From Cyanosarcina radialis HA8281-LM2 (lineage in GTDB: Bacteria > Cyanobacteriota > Cyanobacteriia > Cyanobacteriales > CCAP-1448), in NCBI GenBank assembly GCA_019359615.1, contig JAHHHA010000005.1, positions 62,001 through 126,000 on the forward strand: 64,000 nucleotides of DNA. Direction: 5' to 3'. The notes beneath the pieces are model-generated. The model ran no database searches. It saw only the letters and a list, made by a program, of their open reading frames with translations, and was not told the origin of the DNA. The first letter of the stretch is position 1; each line of letters opens with the position of its first letter. Both the position numbers and the translations under genes were made by a program. Shown here in pieces: positions 35,403 through 44,927 of this stretch.

Positions 35403-35405
35403 GCC

Positions 35406-35510
35406 ATGGAGCAACCACCCAAATTACTTGATGTTGTCCGCCAAATTATTCGCCTCAAACACTATTGCGATCGAACTGAAGAGCCGTTATATTGACTGGA
35501 TTAAATGTTA
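35406..35510 (+). pseudogene. Tyrosine recombinase (integron-type integrase) N-terminal fragment
   Basis: ATG 35406 begins 'MEQPPKLLDVVRQIIRLKHY' and continues 'CDRTEE'. After a frameshift near 35482 the next frame gives 'RYIDWIKCYSI'. This matches the N-terminal SAM-like domain of IntI/XerC-like integrases (consensus of the type KPKLLDQVRxxIRxKHYSxRTExxYxxWIK). The catalytic domain is absent. The fragment fills the 107-bp gap between rel copies 1 and 2 exactly. Confidence 0.75.
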
Positions 35511-35846
35511 TTCAATTTGTTCGCTGACGCGGCGGATATTGAGGACATCGCTCATTTGCTTGATTTGGGTGAATATGCTTTCTAATTGTTGTCGATCGCG
35601 CAAATCGATACAAAGATCGATTAAAGCTGGTTTGCCAACCTCAGTTTTCACTTGGGCTTTGCGGACGTTGATATTGCGATCGCTCAGACGCGACAATATA
35701 TCTTTAAACACCCCCACGCGATCGAGGACTTCAATTTGAACGCTCACCGGATAAGTCGAACACCGTCCAGCATTGGTAATAGTGGGGTTCCAACTAACTG
35801 GTACTAAGCGATCGGCTTCGACATTTTCGGCATTGGGACATCCCAT
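35508..35846 (-). CDS. rel 3'-end copy 2, possible free-standing ACT-domain protein
   Basis: 35510-35843 aligns without gaps to 36942-37275 of rel with about 17 mismatches in 334 bases by eye, most of them silent. ATG 35846 gives an intact 112-residue frame starting 'MGCPNAENVEADRLVPVSWN'. It covers the last part of the zinc-finger-like region and the whole ACT domain. Only about four residues differ from rel. It could be an expressed stand-alone regulatory domain or only an integration scar. No clear ribosome site is visible. Confidence 0.55.
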   Translation of the reverse strand: MGCPNAENVEADRLVPVSWNPTITNAGRCSTYPVSVQIEVLDRVGVFKDILSRLSDRNINVRKAQVKTEVGKPALIDLCIDLRDRQQLESIFTQIKQMSDVLNIRRVSEQIE

Positions 35847-35901
35847 AATTCGCTGCCGATAGTGTATGCTTCCGTTCCATTGGATGCCCTTGTTAGGTAA
35901 C

Positions 35902-36231
35902 TTACTCGGCAAACATCTCAGCCAAGGTGTCAAGAACCACTCTTTGTTCGTCTTGACTAATTTGACCAAGCTTTTTGACCAATCGAGTTTTATCTACTGT
36001 GCGGATTTGATCCAGAACGATTTGCCCATCCTTGCCCTGAAACTGACAAACAACACGAGTAGGGTATACCTGCCCTTTCGTAGTCATTGGGGCAACTATA
36101 ACCGTAGCAATATAACGGTTCATCTCATCTGGTGAAATGACGACACAGGGTCGTGTTTTCTGGATTTCACTTCCCACAGTGGGGTCAAGATTAACTAGAA
36201 AAACCTCGAAACGATTGACTACCACTCCCAT
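35902..36231 (-). CDS. mazF: MazF/PemK-family endoribonuclease toxin
   Basis: 109 residues. 'VVNRFEVFLVNLDPTVGSEI' and 'QKTRPCVVISPDEMN' form the MazF beta-barrel signature, followed by 'TVIVAPMTT' and 'GQIVLDQIRTVDKTRLVKK'. The catalytic Arg and Thr are retained, so the toxin is probably active. It overlaps the antitoxin by 13 bp. It lies between rel proper and rel copy 2. Confidence 0.93.
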   Translation of the reverse strand: MGVVVNRFEVFLVNLDPTVGSEIQKTRPCVVISPDEMNRYIATVIVAPMTTKGQVYPTRVVCQFQGKDGQIVLDQIRTVDKTRLVKKLGQISQDEQRVVLDTLAEMFAE

Positions 36232-36479
36232 TCAACTCGATCCCAATCGGTAGTGTCGATCTCATCAAGAAGAACATCATCATGTTGCCTAGCCATTGCC
36301 GCAAAGGCTTCATCCCATCCCGTTCGTAAGCGTGGTGCTGCGCGAATAGTTAGACGATCGCCCTGCACTTCAATTTCAACTTCTGCATGAATACCGCTTT
36401 GCTCTAAGAGCAGTTTAGGAATACGAACACCTTGAGAGTTGCCAATTTTAACAATTCGGGTTCTAATAGCTGCGCCCAT
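36219..36479 (-). CDS. mazE: MazE/AbrB-family antitoxin
   Basis: 86 residues with a swapped-hairpin AbrB fold ('RTRIVKIGNSQGVRIPKLLL', 'EVEIEVQGDRLTIRAAPRLR') and an acidic/Trp-rich C-terminal tail ('DWDRVEWEW') that would cover the toxin. First gene of the mazEF operon. Cargo of the putative rel-associated element. Confidence 0.92.
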   Translation of the reverse strand: MGAAIRTRIVKIGNSQGVRIPKLLLEQSGIHAEVEIEVQGDRLTIRAAPRLRTGWDEAFAAMARQHDDVLLDEIDTTDWDRVEWEW

Positions 36480-36580
36480 GTCTGAATGCTTTCAAGAGCA
36501 GATGAAAACGTAACTACATTGTAGCTACAGACAAAGAAATCGTCAAGTGAAGTAAAAAAATGGGCTGAAGCTACCTAACG

Positions 36581-36700
36581 TTAGACTGAATTTTTCCGCC
36601 TAATATCCATAAATTGGGGATTAGCCCGACTAGGTTTGTCTGCCTAATCTGCTCGACTGGCGACGTACCCTAGATCTACGAGCCAGACCTCTCCCCTGTC
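36581..36700 (-). pseudogene. MazF-type toxin remnant
   Basis: Immediately after the antitoxin-like gene the minus strand reads 'DRGEVWLVDLGYVASRAD', the start of a MazF/PemK protein, then a TAG and an unrelated-looking tail to a stop at 36581. The start codon is lost and the frame is broken. This is a second, decayed MazF module. Confidence 0.6.
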
Positions 36701-36896
36701 AGGACTGCTCATATTCTGCTTCTTGGCGGTCTAATGCTAAAAATAGCTCCTCCGCGTTCGAGACTAAATCCTCGTCCCTCAACGGTGGAAAGTCAAAATT
36801 AACTAGCCGCCTCAAGATCTCCAGAGCAACTAGCGATTGCTCTGAAGCAGGCAACCGATCGAAGCTGTTAAGAATTTCTTGAGCTAAAGCAGCCAT
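36699..36896 (-). CDS. Small antitoxin-like protein (orphan)
   Basis: 65 residues: 'ALAQEILNSFDRLPASEQSL', 'ALEILRRLVNFDFPPLRDED'. This resembles the small cyanobacterial proteins that precede MazF-like toxins. The partner is now only a remnant (36581-36700). The start lies next to 'CTTCATTCAA' (36901-36910), a string also present at the left edge of rel copy 1. Confidence 0.7.
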   Translation of the reverse strand: MAALAQEILNSFDRLPASEQSLVALEILRRLVNFDFPPLRDEDLVSNAEELFLALDRQEAEYEQS

Positions 36897-36939
36897 AAAG
36901 CTTCATTCAATATCTGTCTAGACTTCACTTCTAAACTCC

Positions 36940-39234
36940 TCATTCAATTTGTTCGCTGACACGGCGGATATTGAGGACATCGCTCATTTGCTTGATTTGG
37001 GTGAATATGCTTTCTAATTGTTGTCGATCGCGCAAATCGATACAAAGATCGATTAAAGCTGGTTTGCCAGCATCGGTTTTGACTTGGGCTTTGCGGACGT
37101 TGATATTGCGATCGCTCAGACGCGACAATATATCTTTAAACACCCCCACGCGATCGAGGACTTCAATTTGAACGCTTACTGGATAAGTCGAACAACGCCC
37201 AGCATTAGTAATAGTGGGGTTCCAACTCACGGGAACTAAGCGATCGCCTTCAATATTTTCGGCGTTGGGACATCCTTGGCGGTGAATCGAAATCCCGCGA
37301 CTGCTACGAGTCACAATTCCCATAATCGGTTCTCCTGGGATGGGATTGCAACATCCAGCCAGGTAATACATCAACCCCTCTACTCCTAGAATGGGATTCT
37401 GCTTCCCAGAGGTCGGCGGGCAACTCGGATATGAGTTTTCGTTTACCGCTAACACTTGGGCTTCGGTAGTCTCTGCTGGTAGTTGTTGCTTCTCCTTTAC
37501 CGTGTCTCGCCAGCGGTTCACCACTTGGTTCAGCGTCACTTCTCCATAACCCAAAGCAGCCAGTAGATCTTCAACGCTGTGATAATTGCAGCGTTCGGCT
37601 ACCGCGTGCATTTGAGGCGACTTCAGTAAGGCATCAAAGCCTTTTTTGCCCAATTCTTTTTCTAGCAGTTCTCGACCGTGGGCCACATTTTCTTCGCGGC
37701 GCGATCGCTTGTACCATTGCCGAATCCGATTCCGCGCCCCAGTAGTTACGGCAAAGTTCAGCCAATCTAAGCTAGGACGGCTGTTTTCTCTGGTGAGAAC
37801 CTCGACGATATCCCCATTTTTCAGAGGCGTTTCGATCGGTACGATCCGGCCGTTGATTTTAGCGCCAGCACAGTGGTTGCCCACCTCGGTATGAATCCGA
37901 TAAGCAAAATCTACAGGTGTCGAACCATGAGCCAGCGGGATCACGTCGCCCTTGGGAGTGAATACATAAACATCATCGTCAAATAAATTGTCTTTGATAT
38001 TTTCTAGATATTCTTGAGCGTCTTTCAGGTCGTTTTGCCATTCTAAAAGCTGCCGCAACCAGGTAAATCTTTCTTCAATTTCTGTTAGCTTGCCGCGTTG
38101 AGAACCACCTGTTTCTTTATATTTCCAGTGAGCCGCAATCCCGTATTCTGCGACTTGGTGCATTTCTAAAGTCCGAATTTGGATCTCTAATGGCCGACCG
38201 GAAAGCCCGATTACTGTTGTATGTAGAGACTGATATCTATTAGGTTTTGGCAAGCCAATGTAATCTTTAAATCTGCCTGGAATCGGTCTAAAAGAATCGT
38301 GAACTATTCCTAAAGCGTGATAGCATTCATCTTTATTTTCGACCACGATTCGCATCGCGGCAATATCGTAGATTTCATGAAATTCTTTCTGCTGTCTTTG
38401 CATCTTTTGATAGATGCTATAAAGATGTTTGGGACGACCGCTAATATCGAGATAATTAATTCCAACTTCCTTCATCCGATGCTGTAACATTTCGGTGACG
38501 TTAGCGAGTCTGGCTTCCCTAGCCGTGCGTTTCTCAGCTACTAACTCTTGAATTTGGCGATAAGCTTCGGGTTCGAGATACTTAAAAGATAAATCTTCCA
38601 ATTCCCATTTAAACCGCCCGATCCCCAACCGATTAGCTAGGGGGGCAAATATTTCCATCGTTTCTAAAGCGATCCGTCGCCGTTTGTCGTCTGCTAAGTG
38701 TTCTAGCGTCCGCATATTGTGCAATCTATCTGCCAGTTTGACCACGATCACGCGAATATCTTGCGCCATCGACAAGAACATTCGGCGAAAGTTTTCGGCT
38801 TGCCGTTCTTTCTTACTAGAAAAGTTAAACTTAGATAGTTTGGTGACACCTTCTACTAAATGCCGGACTTCTGCCCCAAACATTTCTTCTAACTGTTCGG
38901 GGGTGACATCAGTATCTTCGACGATATCGTGCAAAAAACCAGCCGCGATCGTCGCACTACCGCCACCTAAATCTCGTAACAACCCAGCCACAGCTACTGG
39001 ATGGCAAATATAAGGCTCTCCAGAAGCGCGACGCTGATCTTTATGGAGGTTGTAGGCAAATTCAAACGCCCGACAGACCAATCCGACATCAGGCGGACAG
39101 CTTTGAGTAGAACATTTCCAGGTATCCAAGCATTCCTGTAGCCAGTCGGGAATCGCGCAATCGATATAAGGCTTAGCAGGAGCAATAGGGGCAACAGCAG
39201 GGGTTTCGGTGGTAGTGTTCATAAGGCGGTGCAT
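36940..39234 (-). CDS. rel: Bifunctional (p)ppGpp synthetase/hydrolase (RelA/SpoT homologue)
   Basis: 764 residues. HD hydrolase domain ('AAGFLHDIVEDTDVT', 'VKLADRLHNMRTL'), synthetase domain ('YDIAAMRIVVENKDECY', 'RFKDYIGLPKPNRYQSLHTT'), TGS ('DVYVFTPKGDVIPLAHGSTP'), a Cys/His zinc-finger-like region ('YYLAGCCNPIPGEPI', 'ISIHRQGCPNAEN') and a C-terminal ACT domain. Intact hydrolase motifs indicate a long Rel enzyme that sets the stringent response. ATG 39222 is an alternative start. Its final 334 bp are repeated downstream at 35510-35843, and the final 215 bp at 35188-35402. Confidence 0.96.
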   Translation of the reverse strand: MHRLMNTTTETPAVAPIAPAKPYIDCAIPDWLQECLDTWKCSTQSCPPDVGLVCRAFEFAYNLHKDQRRASGEPYICHPVAVAGLLRDLGGGSATIAAGFLHDIVEDTDVTPEQLEEMFGAEVRHLVEGVTKLSKFNFSSKKERQAENFRRMFLSMAQDIRVIVVKLADRLHNMRTLEHLADDKRRRIALETMEIFAPLANRLGIGRFKWELEDLSFKYLEPEAYRQIQELVAEKRTAREARLANVTEMLQHRMKEVGINYLDISGRPKHLYSIYQKMQRQQKEFHEIYDIAAMRIVVENKDECYHALGIVHDSFRPIPGRFKDYIGLPKPNRYQSLHTTVIGLSGRPLEIQIRTLEMHQVAEYGIAAHWKYKETGGSQRGKLTEIEERFTWLRQLLEWQNDLKDAQEYLENIKDNLFDDDVYVFTPKGDVIPLAHGSTPVDFAYRIHTEVGNHCAGAKINGRIVPIETPLKNGDIVEVLTRENSRPSLDWLNFAVTTGARNRIRQWYKRSRREENVAHGRELLEKELGKKGFDALLKSPQMHAVAERCNYHSVEDLLAALGYGEVTLNQVVNRWRDTVKEKQQLPAETTEAQVLAVNENSYPSCPPTSGKQNPILGVEGLMYYLAGCCNPIPGEPIMGIVTRSSRGISIHRQGCPNAENIEGDRLVPVSWNPTITNAGRCSTYPVSVQIEVLDRVGVFKDILSRLSDRNINVRKAQVKTDAGKPALIDLCIDLRDRQQLESIFTQIKQMSDVLNIRRVSEQIE

Positions 39235-39348
39235 TCAACTGGGAGATCGGCTCGGTCTACGGAATGTCACCTTTTGGCAGCATCAGCAAATGCTAAAGCC
39301 GCTATTGGTAAAAATTCTTTACATTCATTCTAGTCGAACGAGTATCGA

Positions 39349-39702
39349 ATGTTACCTACATCACCATCCGATTATTTACAGCAATTTTTACGAGCGCTAG
39401 AACAGTTGCAAGCTCGACCCAAAGAGTCGCAGCCGCAAGCGTTCTCGCAAGTGCAAGAGATTTTTGAGCGTCAAGTTATTAACTTCAACACTGAGGGGTT
39501 AGATCCAGCCTCCGCCTCAAAAGTGCGATCGTATCTCACAGAGATGCACAAGCAAATGCGCCTGCTGCAAACCGATATGGCGTTTTTGCAATCTGCCCGT
39601 TCCGATGCTACCGCCCAGGCTAGGCAAACCAGCGTGCGCGATCGCCTCTCAGTCTTAATCGGCTACTGTCAAACTTTACTGACAATTATGCGATCGCCTT
39701 AG
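39349..39702 (+). CDS. patD: PatD-like heterocyst-frequency protein family
   Basis: 117 residues, mainly helical, with 'LQQFLRALEQLQARPKESQP', 'MHKQMRLLQTDMAFLQSARS' and 'VRDRLSVLIGYCQTLL'. This resembles PatD, which in Anabaena limits heterocyst frequency; family members also occur outside heterocyst formers. Divergent from rel. The assignment is by remembered resemblance and is moderate. Confidence 0.6.
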   Translation: MLPTSPSDYLQQFLRALEQLQARPKESQPQAFSQVQEIFERQVINFNTEGLDPASASKVRSYLTEMHKQMRLLQTDMAFLQSARSDATAQARQTSVRDRLSVLIGYCQTLLTIMRSP

Positions 39703-40092
39703 TTGAAGCGAAATTTAATTATTTTTTACAAAGCCTCTTGCTCATACCAAATCGGGTTGGTAAACCCTTTTTATCGTTAAAAGCATAATACTGACTTGTG
39801 GGATAGCCCTCTGGGCTGTCCCGCAAGAAGGGAAATTCAAAGCCCCTCTCCTCGTAGGGGAGGGGTTTGGGGAGAGGTCAAAGCGGGTCGCCTCCCAATC
39901 GATCGCCAGCATGAATTACCTGAAATATTTATATTTTCGTTGTTTTTGTTTTGTACCTATTTTTATAAAGATTGATTTAGAGGGGGTTTAAATTCCTGGG
40001 CAATTAGACAATAATTCAAATCAAAGAACAAAAACTAAGAAGCAAAGATTCCAGCCCTCAGTTTAAAAAATCCTCGTAGGAGAGAACCCACA
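39703..40092. other. patD-chlL intergenic region with hairpins
   Basis: Hairpin 39795-39827 (arm CTTGTGGGATAGCCC, two G-U-type mismatches) probably ends patD and is a relative of the terminator at 25871. A second GC-rich hairpin is at 39842-39865 (CCCCTCTCCT/AGGGGAGGGG). The last 170 bp are AT-rich and should hold the chlL promoter; the ribosome site is AGGAGAG at about 40078. Confidence 0.6.
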
Positions 40093-40959
40093 GTGAAGCT
40101 TGCAGTATACGGAAAAGGCGGTATTGGGAAATCCACCACTAGCTGTAACATCTCAGTTGCTCTAGCCAAGCGCGGCAAGAAAGTTCTGCAAATCGGCTGC
40201 GATCCCAAACACGACAGCACGTTTACCCTGACAGGATTCCTGATCCCAACAATTATCGACACCTTGCAGTCGAAAGACTATCACTACGAAGATGTCTGGC
40301 CCGAAGACGTGATCTATAAAGGTTATGGTGGCGTTGACTGCGTTGAAGCTGGCGGGCCTCCAGCGGGTGCTGGTTGCGGCGGTTATGTAGTTGGCGAAAC
40401 CGTCAAGCTGCTGAAAGAACTCAACGCCTTCGACGAATACGACGTGATTCTGTTCGACGTTCTCGGCGACGTAGTTTGCGGCGGATTTGCCGCCCCCCTC
40501 AACTATGCCGACTATTGCTTGATCGTCACCGATAACGGTTTTGACGCTTTGTTTGCTGCTAACCGGATCGCGGCCTCAGTGCGAGAAAAAGCCCGCACTC
40601 ACCCCCTCCGCCTCGCTGGATTAATTGGCAACCGGACTGCCAAACGGGATCTGATTAACAAGTACATTGATTCCGTCCCCATGCCAGTTTTAGAAGTTTT
40701 GCCCCTGATCGAAGACATTCGGGTTTCCCGCGTTAAAGGTAAAACCTTGTTTGAAATGGCAGAAAAAGATCCCTCTCTCAACTACGTCTGCGACTACTAC
40801 TTAAATATCGCCGATCAAATCTTGGCGCGTCCCGAAGGAGTCGTTCCCAATGATTCCCCCGATCGCGAATTGTTTGCCTTACTATCCGACTTCTACCTCA
40901 ACCCTACCAAACCAGCAGTCAAAACCGAAGAAGAAGAACTAGACCTGATGATGGTTTAA
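40093..40959 (+). CDS. chlL: Light-independent protochlorophyllide reductase, iron protein ChlL
   Basis: NifH-like dimeric Fe4S4 ATPase that feeds electrons to ChlN-ChlB for dark chlorophyll synthesis. 288 residues. P-loop '[16 protein letters not shown]', switch II '[11 protein letters not shown]', and cluster cysteines in '[14 protein letters not shown]' and 'DVVCGG'. GTG start at 40093 behind AGGAGAG. Followed 133 bp later by chlN, the usual order. Confidence 0.98.
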   Translation: MKLAVYGKGGIGKSTTSCNISVALAKRGKKVLQIGCDPKHDSTFTLTGFLIPTIIDTLQSKDYHYEDVWPEDVIYKGYGGVDCVEAGGPPAGAGCGGYVVGETVKLLKELNAFDEYDVILFDVLGDVVCGGFAAPLNYADYCLIVTDNGFDALFAANRIAASVREKARTHPLRLAGLIGNRTAKRDLINKYIDSVPMPVLEVLPLIEDIRVSRVKGKTLFEMAEKDPSLNYVCDYYLNIADQILARPEGVVPNDSPDRELFALLSDFYLNPTKPAVKTEEEELDLMMV

Positions 40960-42490
<1,531 letters not shown>

Positions 42491-42522
42491 ATTTCCTTTG
42501 GATTCGGCAATTATTTTTTATG

Positions 42523-42549
42523 GGCGAACTTAGAGTTCGCCTTTTTTAT
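42523..42549 (+). terminator. Rho-independent terminator of chlLN
   Basis: GGCGAACT (42523-42530), loop TAG, AGTTCGCC (42534-42541), followed by TTTTTTATA. Confidence 0.93.
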
Positions 42550-42649
42550 ATCTTGTCGTAGGGAAAAAGTCTTATGGAAGATAAGCCTGTAAATTTATTG
42601 ATGGATAAAAAATATCTGATAATAAATTTCAGTACACTGCGATCTAAAA

Positions 42650-42922
42650 ATGACTCAACCGCCAGAGCCGCCAGAAGAAATTCAATATGAGGAAGTTGCC
42701 CAGCAATCGTTGTCGATAAATCCGGCTCCCGGACAACCATTACAAACAGTTCCAATTCCATCTCTAGCAGAGGAGCCGGATCGGCCAACAAAAGATTGGG
42801 GCGAAAAGACAGAAGAGTTTCTAGATCGAGCTTTCAAACCACTCGAAGCGATCGGCAACCGTGTATTTGGAGAAAATTGGAGATTTTTATACCTTACAGG
42901 ACAAGATGCCCTTACGCTTTAG
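42650..42922 (+). CDS. Hypothetical protein, possibly the front part of an amber-interrupted gene
   Basis: 90 codons, Pro/Glu-rich at first ('MTQPPEPPEEIQYEEVAQQS') then 'FLDRAFKPLEAIGNRVFGEN' and 'WRFLYLTGQDALTL' before TAG at 42920-42922. The same frame continues open for 80 more codons after the TAG. No family is recognised. A short product, readthrough and pseudogenisation are all possible. Confidence 0.55.
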   Translation: MTQPPEPPEEIQYEEVAQQSLSINPAPGQPLQTVPIPSLAEEPDRPTKDWGEKTEEFLDRAFKPLEAIGNRVFGENWRFLYLTGQDALTL

Positions 42923-43165
42923 CTGATTCTCAAAACTCCAGAGTGGATTGGAGAGTCAGTTTTCGGTAAAAGTTTTTCTAGCTTCGATGTTTGTCTAAAA
43001 GAGAATCCACTAGGATCTAGCTTTTATGCCTGTTTTGTAATTGTCTCTCTTGATATTGTGTTCTGGATTGCGCTTGCAGGCCGTACAGTAGGTCGTATCT
43101 GGTCAGATTTGATTAAGCTAAAGAAAGATAAAGAAAACATTGTAGACAACTCAGATGAACCGTAA
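42923..43165 (+). pseudogene. In-frame continuation after TAG, with a membrane segment
   Basis: Directly after TAG the frame reads 'LILKTPEWIGESVFGKSFSS', a hydrophobic segment 'FYACFVIVSLDIVFWIALAG' and a basic tail ending 'DNSDEP' at TAA 43163-43165. It has no start codon. Its end overlaps the ATG of the next gene (43155) by 11 bp, as in a real operon, which suggests it is or recently was translated as part of one 171-codon gene. Confidence 0.55.
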
Positions 43166-43559
43166 TAATACGAGCCTCGATCGAGAAGCAAAAGCTGGAC
43201 TAAGTTCTCTGCTACAGCAGACTGCTGTTGTATTTATCGGCTTTCTAGTCATTCTGCTACTAAGCAGAGGTAGTCCTTCGCCTTTCATTGTTGGCTTAAG
43301 CTTTGTTCTAGGCACTATTTATGTAGCCTGGAGCGAAAAGAGACGAATTCATAAATCTAGACAGTTACTAACTAAACTGCCAAAACTTACAACCGCAGCA
43401 ACAAACGAACAAACCAAAGATATAGAGTATCTAGCAAAAGTACCTATCTCATCTATATTGATTTCAATTTCTAATCCAGTTAAAAATATATTCAAGTCAA
43501 AGGATAATGAAGATAGTTATAGGAGTGATGGGACCGGGCGATCGCGCTTCAAAAACTGA
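43155..43559 (+). CDS. Small membrane protein, unidentified
   Basis: 134 residues with two hydrophobic stretches ('TAVVFIGFLVILLLSRGSPS', 'FIVGLSFVLGTIYVAWS') and a basic cytosolic tail. Family not recognised. It overlaps the preceding frame by 11 bp and the next gene by 53 bp, so the three are probably one transcript. Confidence 0.6.
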   Translation: MNRNNTSLDREAKAGLSSLLQQTAVVFIGFLVILLLSRGSPSPFIVGLSFVLGTIYVAWSEKRRIHKSRQLLTKLPKLTTAATNEQTKDIEYLAKVPISSILISISNPVKNIFKSKDNEDSYRSDGTGRSRFKN

Positions 43560-44037
43560 AATAAAATTAGCCTGCGAAATCGGTCAATTAATTGCCCAAA
43601 ATGACTGGATATTGCTAACTGGTGGCAGAAATACAGGCGTGATGGATGCAGCTAATAAAGGTGCTAAAGCTGCCAATGGGTTAACTGTAGGAATTTTGCC
43701 AAGCGATCGCTCTGTTGGCATTTCTGAAGCGGTAGATATTGCCATTTTTACCGACATGGGTAACGCTAGAAATAACATTAACGTTCTCTCTAGCAATGTA
43801 ATAATTGCCTGCGGTATGGGTGCTGGTACTGCTTCCGAAATTGCTTTAGCTCTCAAAGCCAATAAACAAGTTATTTTGTTAAATGCCGAGCGAGAAAGTC
43901 AAGTTTTTTTCCAAAAATTGGGAGCAAATAATGTTTTTGTAGCTCGGACACCAGAACAGGCGATCGATCTGGTCAAAGAAATTCTTAGTAATTCGCCACT
44001 GAAGGATAGATCGCCAATAGGAATGCAAGACAGTTAG
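43507..44037 (+). CDS. LOG/SLOG-type protein (TIGR00725 family)
   Basis: 176-residue Rossmann-like protein of the LOG-related TIGR00725 group. 'VIGVMGPGDRASKTEIKLA', 'WILLTGGRNTGVMDAANKGA' and 'IIACGMGAGTASEIALALKA' match the family. Relatives bind nucleotides or act on nucleoside monophosphates, but this subgroup has no proven reaction. The ATG at 43507 lies inside the preceding gene. It converges with the kinase gene, overlapping by 4 bp. Confidence 0.85.
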   Translation: MKIVIGVMGPGDRASKTEIKLACEIGQLIAQNDWILLTGGRNTGVMDAANKGAKAANGLTVGILPSDRSVGISEAVDIAIFTDMGNARNNINVLSSNVIIACGMGAGTASEIALALKANKQVILLNAERESQVFFQKLGANNVFVARTPEQAIDLVKEILSNSPLKDRSPIGMQDS

Positions 44038-44927
44038 CCTAGAGGCATACCTAGAGGTTGAACCTCTCTTGCCAAACTAATATGCGCCAAAGACAGCGAA
44101 ATGTCGTTGTATTCGATCGCACTTAAAGCCCACTGAAGTTCCAACGTTCCCATCCAGAAGCGGGCGCGATCGATAATATTCGGCAAGGCGGGATAGTCGC
44201 TTTTCATACCCCGCACGATATTCTCTCCATAATTGCTCAGTAGTACGGCCAAATCGCAAGCTGGATCGCCCAAACCAGCAGTCCCAAAATCGATCGCTCC
44301 GCTGAGGCTCTCCGAAATCGGGTCGAACAAGATATGATAAACCGCCAAGTCACCGTGGATTAATACAGGCGTATAGCTGAGGCCTAGTTCGCCTGCAACT
44401 AAGGGCGCAAACAGTTCGTTTATCCAAGTTTGCTGGTGGTGCCACAGGTGAGGAAAGAGGATTTCTTTAACTCGATCGTACAACTGCAACCAATGTTCGC
44501 GAGAACGCACCGTATCGGATTCAGACACCCCAGCACTAACTAAAACTTCATTGGGAATGCTATGCAATTGGTGGTGAAATCTAGCTAGTTGCGAGACGAT
44601 TCGCGCTTGTGAGGATTTACTCAGCTTCAACAGGGTGTTACGGGAAAGAGGTTCGCCTTCAATAAATCTGTAGCTAGCAAAACCTTTTTCCAAATGTTCA
44701 AAGCGGGGAACCTCTAGAACGAGATGGTTTTGCACTACTTCCAAAACCTTGGCTTCTTGTAAAAGAGCCTTTTTTCCCCAGTCTGTTTTGGCAAAGCGGC
44801 ATACTAGCTGGCGATTGACAACTACCACGTCATTCACCATGCCATCTCGATTAAAGTCGAGGCGATCGAAAGATATATGGGGATAGACAGTACGAATTTT
44901 TTCCAGATATGAAGCAGGGATATTCAC
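44034..44927 (-). CDS. Aminoglycoside-phosphotransferase-family small-molecule kinase
   Basis: 297 residues with an APH/choline-kinase fold. Catalytic loop 'VLIHGDLAVYHILFD', with Tyr-His replacing the commoner N-H order after D. Metal site 'GAIDFGTAGLGDPACDLAVL'. The N-lobe has 'RLVCRFAKTDWGKKALLQEA'. It probably phosphorylates a small alcohol or sugar rather than giving drug resistance; the substrate is unknown. GTG start at 44927. Confidence 0.82.
   Translation of the reverse strand: MNIPASYLEKIRTVYPHISFDRLDFNRDGMVNDVVVVNRQLVCRFAKTDWGKKALLQEAKVLEVVQNHLVLEVPRFEHLEKGFASYRFIEGEPLSRNTLLKLSKSSQARIVSQLARFHHQLHSIPNEVLVSAGVSESDTVRSREHWLQLYDRVKEILFPHLWHHQQTWINELFAPLVAGELGLSYTPVLIHGDLAVYHILFDPISESLSGAIDFGTAGLGDPACDLAVLLSNYGENIVRGMKSDYPALPNIIDRARFWMGTLELQWALSAIEYNDISLSLAHISLAREVQPLGMPLG

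Noticed and set aside
35139-35739. Plus-strand ORFs over rel copies 1 and 2
   Set aside because: They are antisense shadows of the ACT-domain copies; only the short integrase fragment between the copies is protein-like on this strand.
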